From: Tetragonia tetragonoides
Taxonomy: Eukaryota; Streptophyta; Magnoliopsida; Caryophyllales; Aizoaceae
NCBI GenBank assembly: GCA_038025085.1
Contig: CM076147.1
Location: 38,044,766 to 38,108,765, forward strand
Direction: 5' to 3'
DNA: 64,000 nucleotides
The position numbers were made by a program, and so were the translations under genes. The notes beneath the pieces were generated by a model that was not told the DNA's origin, ran no database searches, and worked only from the letters and a program-made list of their open reading frames with translations. The stretch's first letter is position 1. Each line of letters opens with the position of its first letter. Positions 24,746 to 37,100 of this stretch are shown here, piece by piece.

Positions 24746-26827
24746 TTACTCATCCACAATTAGATAGTCTATTGATGTGAATGCTGCGATGTTTCTATTG
24801 GCATGAAAACATAACCATAAAATAAAAATCATAGAATAGTTACTTTAAGAACCTATTTAATTATCAGGTTATATAATTAAATTTGGAACTCAAGCAACGT
24901 AACTTTGAAACTAATTAATTATAATCACGTTATATAATACCTCAAAACTCGAGCAAGGTTTCTTCTCATCCGCCCTGTTTCACAAATCTCAATAAAATCA
25001 ATTTAATCAAATCAATTCTGTTCCTCACCAAATTGATAAAAAGAACATGAGCATTAGATGAATATTTGACCAAATCTACGATATACTTCTATAACTTATC
25101 ATGTTAATAAATCAAAATAATTGCTTTCAGTTTAGTTTTTTCCCCCTTAGTTTATTATTGTCATATTGAGGTATAAATCTTTATTTGTTGACAATGGGTC
25201 ACATAGTGATCACATTCATATCATAAGCTTGAGATATTTTGGTGTTGGAGTACTATGATTAGAAGTTTTTGTAGCGTTGATTAATATTTGGACATTTAAT
25301 TTTTTAATGTAGAATGTCGTACTTGAGGTATTTTGACAACATCGAGTTCAAAAATCAAACATTGGTCTTTTCTAATTTTGTTACAATCTTGTTAATCTTT
25401 AGCATCGGAAAAACAAATTTTTGGGGGAAACAAATTGAGAAAAATATAAAAACACTCAGAAGTGAACAATTGTGAGGAAAGTTTTTGTCATTTGTACATA
25501 TCGAAAGCATGAAATAAAAAATTAAAAGAGGGCTTGGAATAATTGAAACCTTTTTCATTAAATGCCTATATTATTTATCAATGGCTCAACGCAAATATAT
25601 AACCCAAATTATCTTTCTAAATTATGATAAGTTGAATATAATATTGTAACATATAAGATTTATGTAATTTTACTAGATTTCGTGCCCGTGCGGTGCACAA
25701 GTTCTTGTTCATCATCCTTTGTTAATAGAATCAATACAAAAAAAAATTAATCACATCAATATATAAAGTTGAATAATAGGAGTAGCAATGAACAATAATA
25801 ATCTTTTTCACATATTTAACAAAGAACTTACATTTTTAGTGAATAAGTAATATACCTTTTTTAGGATAATAAATATAACACTTATGTTACTTTTTTTATT
25901 AAAATAAAATAAAAGTATTGTTGATTTCTTTTTAATCACCCATGCATTTATGACTATTTATTATTTATTTAATGCCACCTTGGTGAGAACTCAATTATAC
26001 ATATATATACTAGGTTTTATCCCCGTGCTTCGCACGGGCTCGCAAAATAAGTTTATGAATATATCTAATAATTTAATATTTAAAATATTTGAAGCGAAAT
26101 TATTAATATTATTGATAAAATATATTTTATATTATTTTTGCAAAGATTTCTATTCATACTGTGCATGTTTATTATTGAAAATGGTATTTTTATACCACAT
26201 TGATTTGTAATGAGATTTCTTATTTGAAATAAATTAAGATAGAGAATAAAAATAATATATGTACACTAATTTTAATAAAGTGCATGAGATATCAACTTTT
26301 AGTGCTTATATGCCATTAATGCAGATGGAGTTTATTCAATCTTTTATTAATTGAATTTCTTGTATAATGGGCTAGTAAAAAAAATTTATGAACGTTTTTT
26401 TAATCTAATTTTATAAAAATATATTTATTAAAATAATTGCAATGAAACTATTAATATTATTATTGATAAAAATACATTTTATTTTTCCAAAGATTTCTAA
26501 TCATCTGATCCATGCTAATTCTTGAATATGATATTTTCATATCATCTTCATTTGTAATGAGATTGGACTAAATTTAGATAGAGAATAAAAATAATATGTA
26601 CACTAAATTTAATAAGTAATTCAATTAATGAAAAAAACGAATAAACTCATTCTGCTTTAACAGCATATTTGCACTAGAAGTTTATATATCATGCTTGTTT
26701 TATACCGCACAACTAAAATTATATGACAAAGTTGTCTACATGTAGCGTCTACGCATCATATTCATTCACACGAACATTTTATCTTATGTGATGTCCTATA
26801 TGTCATCATTGCATGGAAAAGACTCAA

Positions 26828-26831
<4 letters not shown>

Positions 26832-26917
<86 letters not shown>
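26832..26917. repeat. (TA)n microsatellite
   Basis: About 86 bases of TA dinucleotides. Confidence 0.95.
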
Positions 26918-26919
<2 letters not shown>

Positions 26920-27135
26920 ATTTTGAAGCTTTTTTCAAATCCAATCCAAAAGAGTCAGAATTAATATTATAATCTTTTGACTTGCGTAACTAAAGTTATT
27001 TTATTTTGTAATTTAGAAATATGCTAATAAATATCTAATTAAGTCAACTAATGATAAACCATTAATGATGGAGGATGTGGTATGCTATGTGACATGTTTA
27101 AGCTTACGTGTCGGCTTATGTGTCATGGTCACACG
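26918..27135 (+). repeat. Dispersed repeat, copy 2
   Basis: Same order of shared words as at 21760-21965. The (TA)n tracts at 26832-26917 and 27149-27260 abut it on either side. Confidence 0.6.
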
Positions 27136-27145
27136 ACATGGCTCG

Positions 27146-27263
<118 letters not shown>

Positions 27264-27964
27264 ATTGATTGATATGTTTTTTTTGCCACATTATGAGATT
27301 GTTCAATTACAAATTAACCACATGTTGGTAAAATAAATAATGCAGAATTACTGTCAATTTAGTTTTTTCCCACCCATCACAAATACACAAAATTTCGTAT
27401 GAGGCGGTCTCATGGTGAAGCCATCTCATACAAGTATAATGTCATGTCAACGTCATGCTTGTATATAGAGATAGCCTCACCTTGAGGCAGCCCCATACAA
27501 AACTTATTGTCACAAATATCAATTTAGTTTATTTGCACCCATCACAAATCTTATATGAGACCAACTCATAAAAAAATGAGGTCACTATCTACATGTATGC
27601 ATCGATTATAATGAGTCGTGGTCATTATTCCACCAAAAAGTGACCATCGTTTCATCAAAATCATGGTAGGACCGTCTTATAAATTATTTCATGTTTTTCC
27701 AAAAGTTTTGTAAAAAGAATTATCATAATTTATTTTTTCACATTTACCTAAAAGTGGATTGCACGGGTTGGCCAATTAGTAATAATAAAAAAAGGAAAAA
27801 GAAACCTCATATATAATGTGGTTTTAAAAAAAAAAATTGAAAGCAAACTTAAAATCCCGCGCTATAGGCGCTAAAGGCGGTGCTGAAAAACAAACTCCGG
27901 CGATCGTCTACCGTCGCTGACACGACACTATATACTTTGCCGTCATCTTCATTCTCTCTCCTCT

Positions 27965-27973
27965 AAACCCTAA
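27965..27973 (+). promoter_or_regulatory. Telo-box AAACCCTAA upstream of HEI10
   Basis: A perfect AAACCCTAA lies in a CT-rich leader-like stretch 1.8 kb before the HEI10 ATG. If the gene has a 5' UTR intron (candidate donor near 28029), this box would sit at the transcription start. Telo-boxes are common in genes of dividing cells. Confidence 0.4.
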
Positions 27974-29754
27974 TCACAATTCCACCTCTCCATTTTCTGT
28001 TCTCGAACTTCTCTCTCTCTCTCTGACGAAGTAAATTTTAGTCGATTTTCTGCCGAAAACGTTAAATTGTTTGGCGTATATTTAACGTTTAAATCGTTTT
28101 CTAGCATTCTTCGAATTCTAGAAATTTGAGCTGTGAGAAATTGTGTTGTGAGATCAAACTGGCGAATGCTTTTGATTCTGTGTGGAAATTGAAGTATTTC
28201 GGAATTTCGTCACTTTCTTGACACTAGGTTTACCTTCAGTAGTTTTGATTTCGCAATGTTAGGGTTTTCTGTTTCTTTGATCCTCAATTTTGACTTGATA
28301 ATGCAGTTATTTAGCCATTTTCTGCGAATTTCATGTACTGATTACTTTTTTCTGTTCAATTTCAGATAAATTGTGTAAATTTTTACTCGAATTGGCTTGA
28401 CATTGGACGGATTAGTACGGCACTGAGGCCAAAAAACGGTAACATTTACTTCTTTATCCCTATTTATGGAGAATGTTCTGTAAATTTGGTGAATACATAC
28501 GGTATTACCTAATACTCTCTGCATGAAGTTTATGTTTTGATCGATTTCCGAATATTGATCTCACTCAATGTGATTCGTTATAGACTTGTATTTGAGCAAT
28601 TGCATATGGCAAATCCAATTTTGATGACAAATTGCGTAGTTAGGGTTTTCTTTAGCTTTTTTAGTGCAGCATTTCTCAAAATATTGATAACATATGTATA
28701 GGAGCATTTCATGTGTGAGTGTGACGGCATCATTTCATGCACCGAGAAAGCTAAACACCCTTAAAAATAAATATTTTTCATGTAAGCAACCTTGAAATTT
28801 ATTATTTGACAGTCACATATACTCCATGTAGGGTCTGGGCAAAACCACCATATAGGTTTTGTTCCTTTTATATAAACATCATGTGGTGATCATATCAGAG
28901 GCATTTATGCCACTTAAAGCTCTTCATGGGTCCATTTTAGAAGTGGTTGATACCTTATTTTGATGGCTCTATATGCTGCCAAAATCCTATAAGTGTGTAG
29001 TGTTTATGTGTGAAAACGGTTGTTGACATTATTTAATGAAAATACTCTATTTTGGGAGTGGTGTTCTGTAAGAAACCCCTAATTTTTGCATTCAATTTTA
29101 GTACCATATATTCCTCATATTTTGTAAAGGAGTATTTCCTAAATTCTAGTTAAAAAGGGTTATACCTCTATTAAAATTACCTAGTAAAACCAGAAAAGAA
29201 TACCAACTATATGTGTAGTTCTCGCCTTCTATGATATTTTTTCAACCTTTTAATCAAATCATTAGCTAACCAATCATTTGTCAGAAATTATGCAATATGT
29301 GCTCATTGCTTACCCCTGGGCTCAAAATCCATTCCGGTGTTTTGATGTCTGGTTTGGAATAGAAGCTACTTTAGAAGATGATTTAGCTGACTAACTGGAC
29401 ATTCAGAAGCTGTGTTTTATAAAGCCTAAGGAAGAGCCATGGGGAAAGGGAGAGTTAGCAGGCCTTATAGCCTTTCACCCCTGTTTGACCTCAATCACTC
29501 ATCACTTCTTTCTTTTTGGGCGGCCAGATGAGATTACATCTATTGAACTTGCTCATGGACCATCATCCATTATGGTGTTTTATATTAGGTTTCTAATATA
29601 ACTCAATAAAGAATTATCCAAGCTTCCAGAAAATTTGAAAAAGCTGGACAAGGGCATATGATAAGCTCATACTAAGATGCCAATATATCCATTTTCACAG
29701 GTTTTTCAGGTCTTAATTATGCCAAGGAACTGAATATTTTTTCTGAAGGTTAAA

Positions 29755-31965
29755 ATGAGGTGCAATGCATGTTGGAGGGAATTGGAAGGTCGAGCTGTTT
29801 CGACAACCTGTGGCCATCTCTTGTGTATCCTGATAATTTCGCATATTTTGGCGTTGTTTTATAAGTTATGTTCTCCTTATTCATTTTCTTATGTTTTCAT
29901 CTTATCCCTTCAATGCACAAGTTGCACCTTAACACCTTAACACCTAATAAGGTACCGAAGATGCAAGCAAGATACTTAGCAGTGATGGAGCATGTCCCAT
30001 ATGTGATCAGGTGCTATCAAAGAGGTGAGCATTTTAAGTAACAAGCTTATGCCAACAAAATATGTTTCTGTAGTAGGAAGTACATAGTCTACTACTTCCA
30101 CATCCTTAGCATTCAAAAAGTATAGCATAAACTCTATCAAACAAAAAAAAAAAAAAGTATATCATATACGAAACAACAATGATAGCCTATCTCTTTTAAT
30201 GTCAACATGAATCATTTAATTGGGACTGTTTCCATTATTGTGTTTTTTATGCATTTATCAATAATAAGAAGAATGAAATCTTCAATGTTAGATCTCAATA
30301 GTGTCAATAGTTTCTTTCCCTCCTGATGACTAGGGTTACTTGCCATTCCAGTTACCAAGTCATCTGGTGATGAGTCTGATTTGCTTTAAACTTTACACTA
30401 GAAGGTTCAAAGCACCGTTGAAATTTAATGTTGCATGTCCATAGCATAGAAGTGAATTGCTTTCTAATATCTGTAATATACATGTATCTGAGGTTTTCAC
30501 TTCTCTCTTCTTTTCCTTCTCAGTCATATGAAACCACTGGATATTAATCCAAATGATGAGTGGGTTAATGTAAGTGAACACTTTTTCATATCTTTCATTG
30601 TTAGCTTGTCTCTATGACTGTCAGATGTGGGGATGATTTACATGACTTCATTTGACTGTGGATCATTTTCTGCTTGGCTGTTTTTATTTCTTATCAGTGT
30701 AACTAATTTTCGTATGTACTCGCAGATGTCAATGGTCGGGATATCACCGCAAATTTGTATCCTTTAAAATCTCGCTTTTCTATCAGTCCCTGTACAGCGC
30801 CCTAATTTATGTTTGGCACAAGCATTTGCTCTAGTTGTAACAAAGCAAAATTTGCATAGCACTTTTATTAGATATACCTTGTATTTTTCCTTGAACAAGC
30901 CTAGTGATGAAGAGTGCATACAGAAGTGTGATGTTCTATATTGGGCAAAAGGAGCTAGAGATGCAGTGCAAGATGAACAGAATACTTGCCCAGTGCCGAC
31001 AAAAATGTGAGTCAATGCAAGAAAAGTTCGGTGAGAAGCTGGAGCAAGTACATACTGCATACCAAAAAATGGCCAAAAGGTGCCAAATGATGGAGCAAGA
31101 GATTGAAAGCTTATCCAAAGATAAGCAGGAGCTCCAAGATAAATTTCAAGAGAAATCAAGGTGAATATCTGCAGTGAGTTTGTGGTGTGCAGGCGTAGTT
31201 ATATATATCTGATATTTATCTTTGTTGATTACTTTCTTGCTTTGGAAGCCTCAAATTTATCCCTTGCTGGTCTCAGGCAAAAGAGAAAACTTGATGAAAT
31301 GTATGATCAGTTAAGAAGCGAGTTTGAATCGATGAAACGTTCAGCCATACAGCCTGCAAACAATTATTATTCAAGAGCTGAGCCTGATCTGTTTTCTAAC
31401 CCAACTAACCTGATGGATAATCAAGATACAATGAGGAAAGGTAATATCATCCCCTTGTTGCCAGTACATGTTTAGCTGAACTTTTTATTCTCTTTATGCT
31501 ACTTTGCTTATCTCACCTAGAGTAGACTTAAAAGGTACGGTATTGTGAGAAACAGATGTGTAATATAATTTCATTGTAAGCTGGCGGTTATTTTATGACA
31601 TGCCAATATGGAAAGAGACAAATGTTTTTCTACCTTTACATATTTTTGGTAAATCACCAAGGAAAACCAGTTGTGACTTATTTGCTGCAGATCGATTGGT
31701 TTTCACACCTGACACTCCAGGGCAGAGAGAGGATATCTGGCCGGCAAGGCAGAATAACTCCAACTCTGAAGGAACCTTCGACATGTCAGCTGGCTCACCA
31801 GCAAGGCGGGCTGGAGTGCCAAATGATGCTGGAGGCAGAAGGCCTGCTGCTCACCCTACCTTTGGATCAGGAGTCAGTAACCCTTCCATAACTCTGAGGA
31901 ATCTGGTTCTCTCCCCTATAAAGCGGCCTCAGTTGTCACGCAACCGCCCTCAGCTTTTCACGTAA
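29755..31965 (+). CDS. HEI10: HEI10 (CCNB1IP1 family) RING E3 ligase of meiotic crossovers
   Basis: Seven exons: 29755-29824, 29952-30024, 30524-30569, 30726-30756, 30905-31160, 31277-31440 and 31691-31965. They give 304 residues, equal to Arabidopsis HEI10 as I recall it. The RING is at residues 3-42 (CNACW, then TTCGHLLC, then CPICDQ). It is followed by the conserved SPQILMKSAYRSVMFYI, a long coiled coil (~residues 80-180, rich in KCESMQEKF and QMMEQEIESL heptads), and an unstructured tail ending NLVLSPIKRPQLS...RPQLFT. HEI10 coarsens into foci on the synaptonemal complex and marks class I crossovers; its dosage sets crossover number. Splice phases are consistent across all exons and no lesion is seen. 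The stop could instead be spliced out (AC, then GTAAGT at 31962), adding a residue or two. The upstream leader appears to hold an intron of about 1.7 kb. Confidence 0.95.
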
Positions 31966-32662
31966 GTGATTGATCTCTGTGTTTTTCAGGGTAGAAAAAG
32001 GGATTATGTCATTTGTGCTCCAACCACTCCCATGAATTTGGGTTTGATTTGCTGGCTTCTTCAGGCTGTAGCTTAGAAGTCATTTGGATTTTTGAAGTGA
32101 AGTCTTGTTACATTCTGGAGCATCTTGGTTTCCTCATACTTTGTCCCCGTGAACACCAAAAGGGAAGCCCTGTAAAGGAGCTTCATAGGCAAAGAAGATG
32201 CCATACTCGTGGATGCCATTATCGTGGAAGCTAGTTAAAACTACATGTAAATTCATTTGAATTACATGAACTGATGTTACAAAGTCACTCAATTTGTATA
32301 TAATAGCACAAGTGATAGGGTGGCAAATGTTGGTTTATAGCTCATAATCCTCGTTGATTTCAAATCTCACCATATTCTTTTTAGTCTTTGGCCACCCCGA
32401 TTCTGTTTCAAGGGATCATATAATTCTATTCTGACATTGCTGTGGAGTTTCTCTATTGTGGTCCTGTGGATCCTTCTTCGATGCTGGAGAGGATGGAACA
32501 GTTACATGTTTAGACTTTAACGTGATTTCTGGTGAAATTTTGGTTACCAGAAGAATGATATGATGGTAGTATCCTGGATTCTCGGAGTAATTTTTGATGG
32601 AATTGAATCACTCTGAGACGGGGATTTTTATGTATGCAATCTAAACCAATTTACATTTCCGG

Positions 32663-33281
32663 AACTGCTTAACGTAAATCTTATATTACTAAACGCAAAT
32701 CTTTTTGTCTCCCTACTATCCAAAATACCCTTCTTTTTGTTTGACAGGAAACTTCCTTCCTCTTTTTTTTTTTCTTCTTCTCTCAAATCACTATATTTTG
32801 GTGTTCACGGTAAAGATCTAAATTCTATCACCATGAATGATAACTTCAATCAATACATTATTTTTAACGCAAATAAGATGATACTCAGATAACAATTGGA
32901 ATGAAAAGTTGAACTTTTCTTTTCACAAGAAAAAATAATAATTGAACGTTTTGGGCTAACTAAGTTGATTTGGGAAATCACAGTTGTTGGATGATGAATG
33001 ATGATGAATGATGATGAATGATAACGATGATGAAGATTAATCATATAAATGATGATGATGATGAATGATGATGAATGATGATGAATGGGTGATGCTGCTA
33101 TCTACTAAATAAGTGATTTGGAAAATTAATCATGGTGCAGAAGTACGATGCACTTGCAGCCAATGTCGAAAGAGGGAGAGAGGGAAAGGTAGATGGAAAT
33201 TAGGGATGTGGTGTATGAGGGGGGAATTTTAGGAAAAGTAATTTGCGTTTAGCAATTTTGAGATTTACGTTTAGCAATCCA
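32663..33281. mobile_element. DNA element with ~40-bp TIRs downstream of HEI10
   Basis: The left end has GCTTAACGTAAATCTTA then ACTAAACGCAAAT. The right end inverted has GCTAAACGTAAATCTCA then GCTAAACGCAAAT. The interior contains a degenerate GATGATGAAT repeat (~32990-33095). No coding capacity. Confidence 0.72.
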
Positions 33282-34142
33282 CCTTCTTAATATATTGAAG
33301 TGACTGACCCTCTTCTTTTCTTTTTTGCATTTTGGGACGGGGGTGTGGCCAAATAGGGGTAGGTTGGTGGTGGTTATGGTGACGAGCTTTATTTACTTGT
33401 TAGTAATGGTAATTATAATGTAACGTAACTTTTTATAGAGTAAAAATAGAGGTGAAAAGAAAATGAAGAAGGGATAGAAAAAAAAATGGAAGGGGGTAAC
33501 TAATGTAATTACATCATTCATGACCCAAAATCACAAATTGTTCAACTCAAGCAAATGTAAACATGATTACATTGGTTAATGTAATTAATAACCCTCTCCC
33601 TCCTTTATTTTCTACATCTCCATCAACTCGATAAAATGATTCAATACAATGTAGAGTAATCACAATTACTGACAAGTAAACGAGTCTTCGAAAATTCGAA
33701 ATCCCTTATTTGCAACTTGCAAGACTATGATTGACTTCGGAGTCTTGGACTAGTGTTCATTAAGCTTTTGATCACCGATGAGAAAACTTGTGTCCAAATT
33801 TGCGGACAGAAATGTGGCAGGAGGACTACCACAACGCATTTGCTCTTTTCATTAACTCGGACTCGGTCTAGCAACAGGTCGTACTTCTAACACAACAAAG
33901 TTCATACATCGTTTAGATTATGAACCACACTCCTTTGGTTCAACAAAAGCGAACAAAATTTCTTGCCACAAACCATGATCAACTCATTATTTTCATGCAA
34001 ACCTATCAAGTAATTAGGTCATTAGTTTGGCATTAACTACAAAACTACACTAGAAACACACTACTGTATAAAACAGGTCTAGTCTAAAGCTGCACAAAAT
34101 GAAAACTAGACTAACTTTCAAATATTTACAAACCAACAAAAC
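33282..34142. other. Intergenic region between HEI10 and the SPOC gene
   Basis: No gene found. The right end is the 3' UTR of the SPOC gene. Confidence 0.5.
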
Positions 34143-37100
34143 TCAAAACCCTCTACTCCTAGAGGCGCTTGGCGGTCTCCAATCATTTCTCGGGAGACCG
34201 GTAACAGGCGCACCGTAAAATTGGCCACCCATAGGTTGGCCTCCTACACTACCTGGAGGGCCAGGCTGCATGTTATTAGGACCGGACGGCCACCAGGCTC
34301 CAGGTGCTGCCATGGGAGGCTGAAGAGGCTGCATTGGCTTAGCAAGCGGAATCATTGGCTGCTGATAAACCGGCTGAATCAAATGGGGTCTCAAAACAGG
34401 CTTCAGGGTGGGCTGAGTTGGTGGCAGCACTTGCGTCTGGCTGTGTTGGTGAGGGGCATGTGGCTGCCATTCTGGTATATCGTCGTCGTCATCATTATTC
34501 CACGGTTGTACAGGAATCCCTTTACCAGCATTAGTACCACTGTTCCCGTATTTGTAGATCAATTCCCTCATCTGCTCCACCTGCCGAGATGGAGCCTCAG
34601 GTCGAGTGTGTCGAGGACCAGACTGGGTATTCAGATTGGAAATGTGAGACCTGGATGGGTTTGGAGTGCCGGAAAAGTTAAACTCAGGTAAGTCATCATC
34701 ATCCCGGTCACCACCACCCGGCGGGCCAAAACCGGGTGGAACGTCATCATCATCATTATTTGAAGTAGGTTTAGATAGAGAAGGGGGTGGGGGGGCAACT
34801 CTAGAAGCAAAATTGACATTTCTATGAATCACATCTTTATCAGGTTGTCTACCAGACGTGAGAGACTGCCCTTTAGTAGTGTGTTGTTTATGTTGGGATG
34901 AGTTGGGTGATATGGCAGATGTTATTCGCTCTTTTCTCCATACAAGTAACCCAATTAGGCCATTATCAATTTCGTTAAGTTTCTCAGTGTACTCTTTTGG
35001 AAGATGATTGATGATCATATCAACCGGTTTTGAGCGTGGCGGACACAAGTAAAGTTCTACTCCAGGGGCAGGCTCTGCGAACCCCAATCTTTGATCCGTG
35101 TTATACGAGTCAATCAACTGCGAAGAGTTGAATAGAAAAATAGGTGAGTAAACATAATTTAATTATTATACTGATGAAAAAGCTTTCCGCATGATGAAGA
35201 TAGAAAATACCTCCATAAGATTGGTGTGTTCACTATCAATACACCCTTCCTTCAGCAAAAAGTGCGCAACCTAATAAATCAGCGATGGAAACAGAAAAGG
35301 TTACTAATACAATATGCATGGCAATTATAATAACTTGGGTACTGCTCAGCACTCGATGCGCCTCCAAACAAAGAAAAAAAGCCAAAAAAACCCACACAAA
35401 ATGAAAATAGAGAACATGAACAAAATTATTGCACTGTTAGGGAGTTGCGGAGGAGCATCACACAAAATATACATCTAATGCCACCAGACAACGCAGCACA
35501 AAACTATGTAGTTAAATTTTATTAGCAAAACCTTAAAACAGTCCTCCCACCCCACCCATAAAAACAAAGAGGAAAAAGCTGGTGGAAAAGTAATTGAACC
35601 TCATCCTCATGCATGAAGACTTCTGCTTATTTTCCAGAAAAACACTATTGCCAAGTAAATGTATTCCAATGCTTTGTGGCAAACCACACAAGCAGAATGC
35701 ACACATTACACATTACACATTACGAACAATGCCCCAACTATCTTTTAGCAATTTATATCTGAGCCCAGCAATTCACAATCTTGCGAATTTGACAAATTAT
35801 TACCCATGATTACTCAAATTTACTACACTAAGTTATGAGAGGGGGGGGGGGGGAGGCAGAGGAGAAAGTCGGGAAAAGATGTGGGCATCATATCAGAGCT
35901 TTTTTATTTGTCATTATTTCGTCTTACTTTCTTCAGATCTGTGACAAATGTCTATAGCCTATTTACAGATTCGCATTTTCACAGCACATAGGAGAAAAGG
36001 GAGAAAGGAAGAAGGGTAGCAGATGTAGTAGAGTAAGCCTGAAACAACCTATATAACAATTCAAGAAAGTTTCTGTACCTTGCAACTAATAGCATTAAAT
36101 GAGCAATATGTCTAAACAAGCTCCTAACAGATTTCCCAGATTATCGGATATGCAGAGTGCAAGAGAAGTAGCGGACAATTACAAGACATGGTTTTTCTTC
36201 CGGTGACTGTTCAAACCAAACATAATTCACTAACACCCAACATTAAGTAAACTGTACCCACCCAATTACAAAATGCAAAACTTACAGCCCTTATTAACCA
36301 TAAAGCAAAAGTACATAAACCATTTATAAACAAACGTACACCAGTTTACTTTATTTGCACAGCTGTGTCAAAATAGTGTGTATTCAGAAGGCAATAATTC
36401 CAACTTCTCTGACACATTTATTTCCGTATTTTTATCGGGCTCTGAAACATTCAAATAAGCCATAATATCCAATATAAGCTACGCCAGATTATTTAATAAT
36501 AAAATCATATATATGTAAGTATACACAAAACCAGCTTGATTTATGTGCACATCTCCGCCAAAACAGATATAAAGCCCTTTAGTTGAGAGCATTGGGCTTA
36601 AAGATTTTGATAACAGGTTTCTTGAAGCCACTTAAGGAAGTAAAACAAATATCTAAACAAAAACAGTAATTAATTTAAGTACTTTTTTTGGATCAGATTA
36701 ATTCACTTTTCTTTTCAACCTCATTGCATAGCACCTCTAATTATAGTAGGAACGCATGCCCCATTTTCCCCCAAACTCGGGTGCTTTTGAATAAAACAAA
36801 CATAAGCACGGAAACCGTAAAGACTAGAAGAGCATTAAGAAAGATATATGACATGAACATAGACAATTCACTGAAATTTATTAAATAAATTAAATGGAAG
36901 AGGTTTCAACATTACCATGAGTGCACGGCTCCGAGACATAGGAAGCTCCTGCAAGAACTTATCAAAAGGATCAAGCCTGACCCTTCCCTTGATCTCTAAT
37001 AAGCCAGGCCACTCTTTTGTAGAGGCTTTCTCGCCGCTGCAACAAGAGATTAAGAAATATTATATTAGAAAAGAGGGAAAATAGGCAAACAGCTGCTTAC

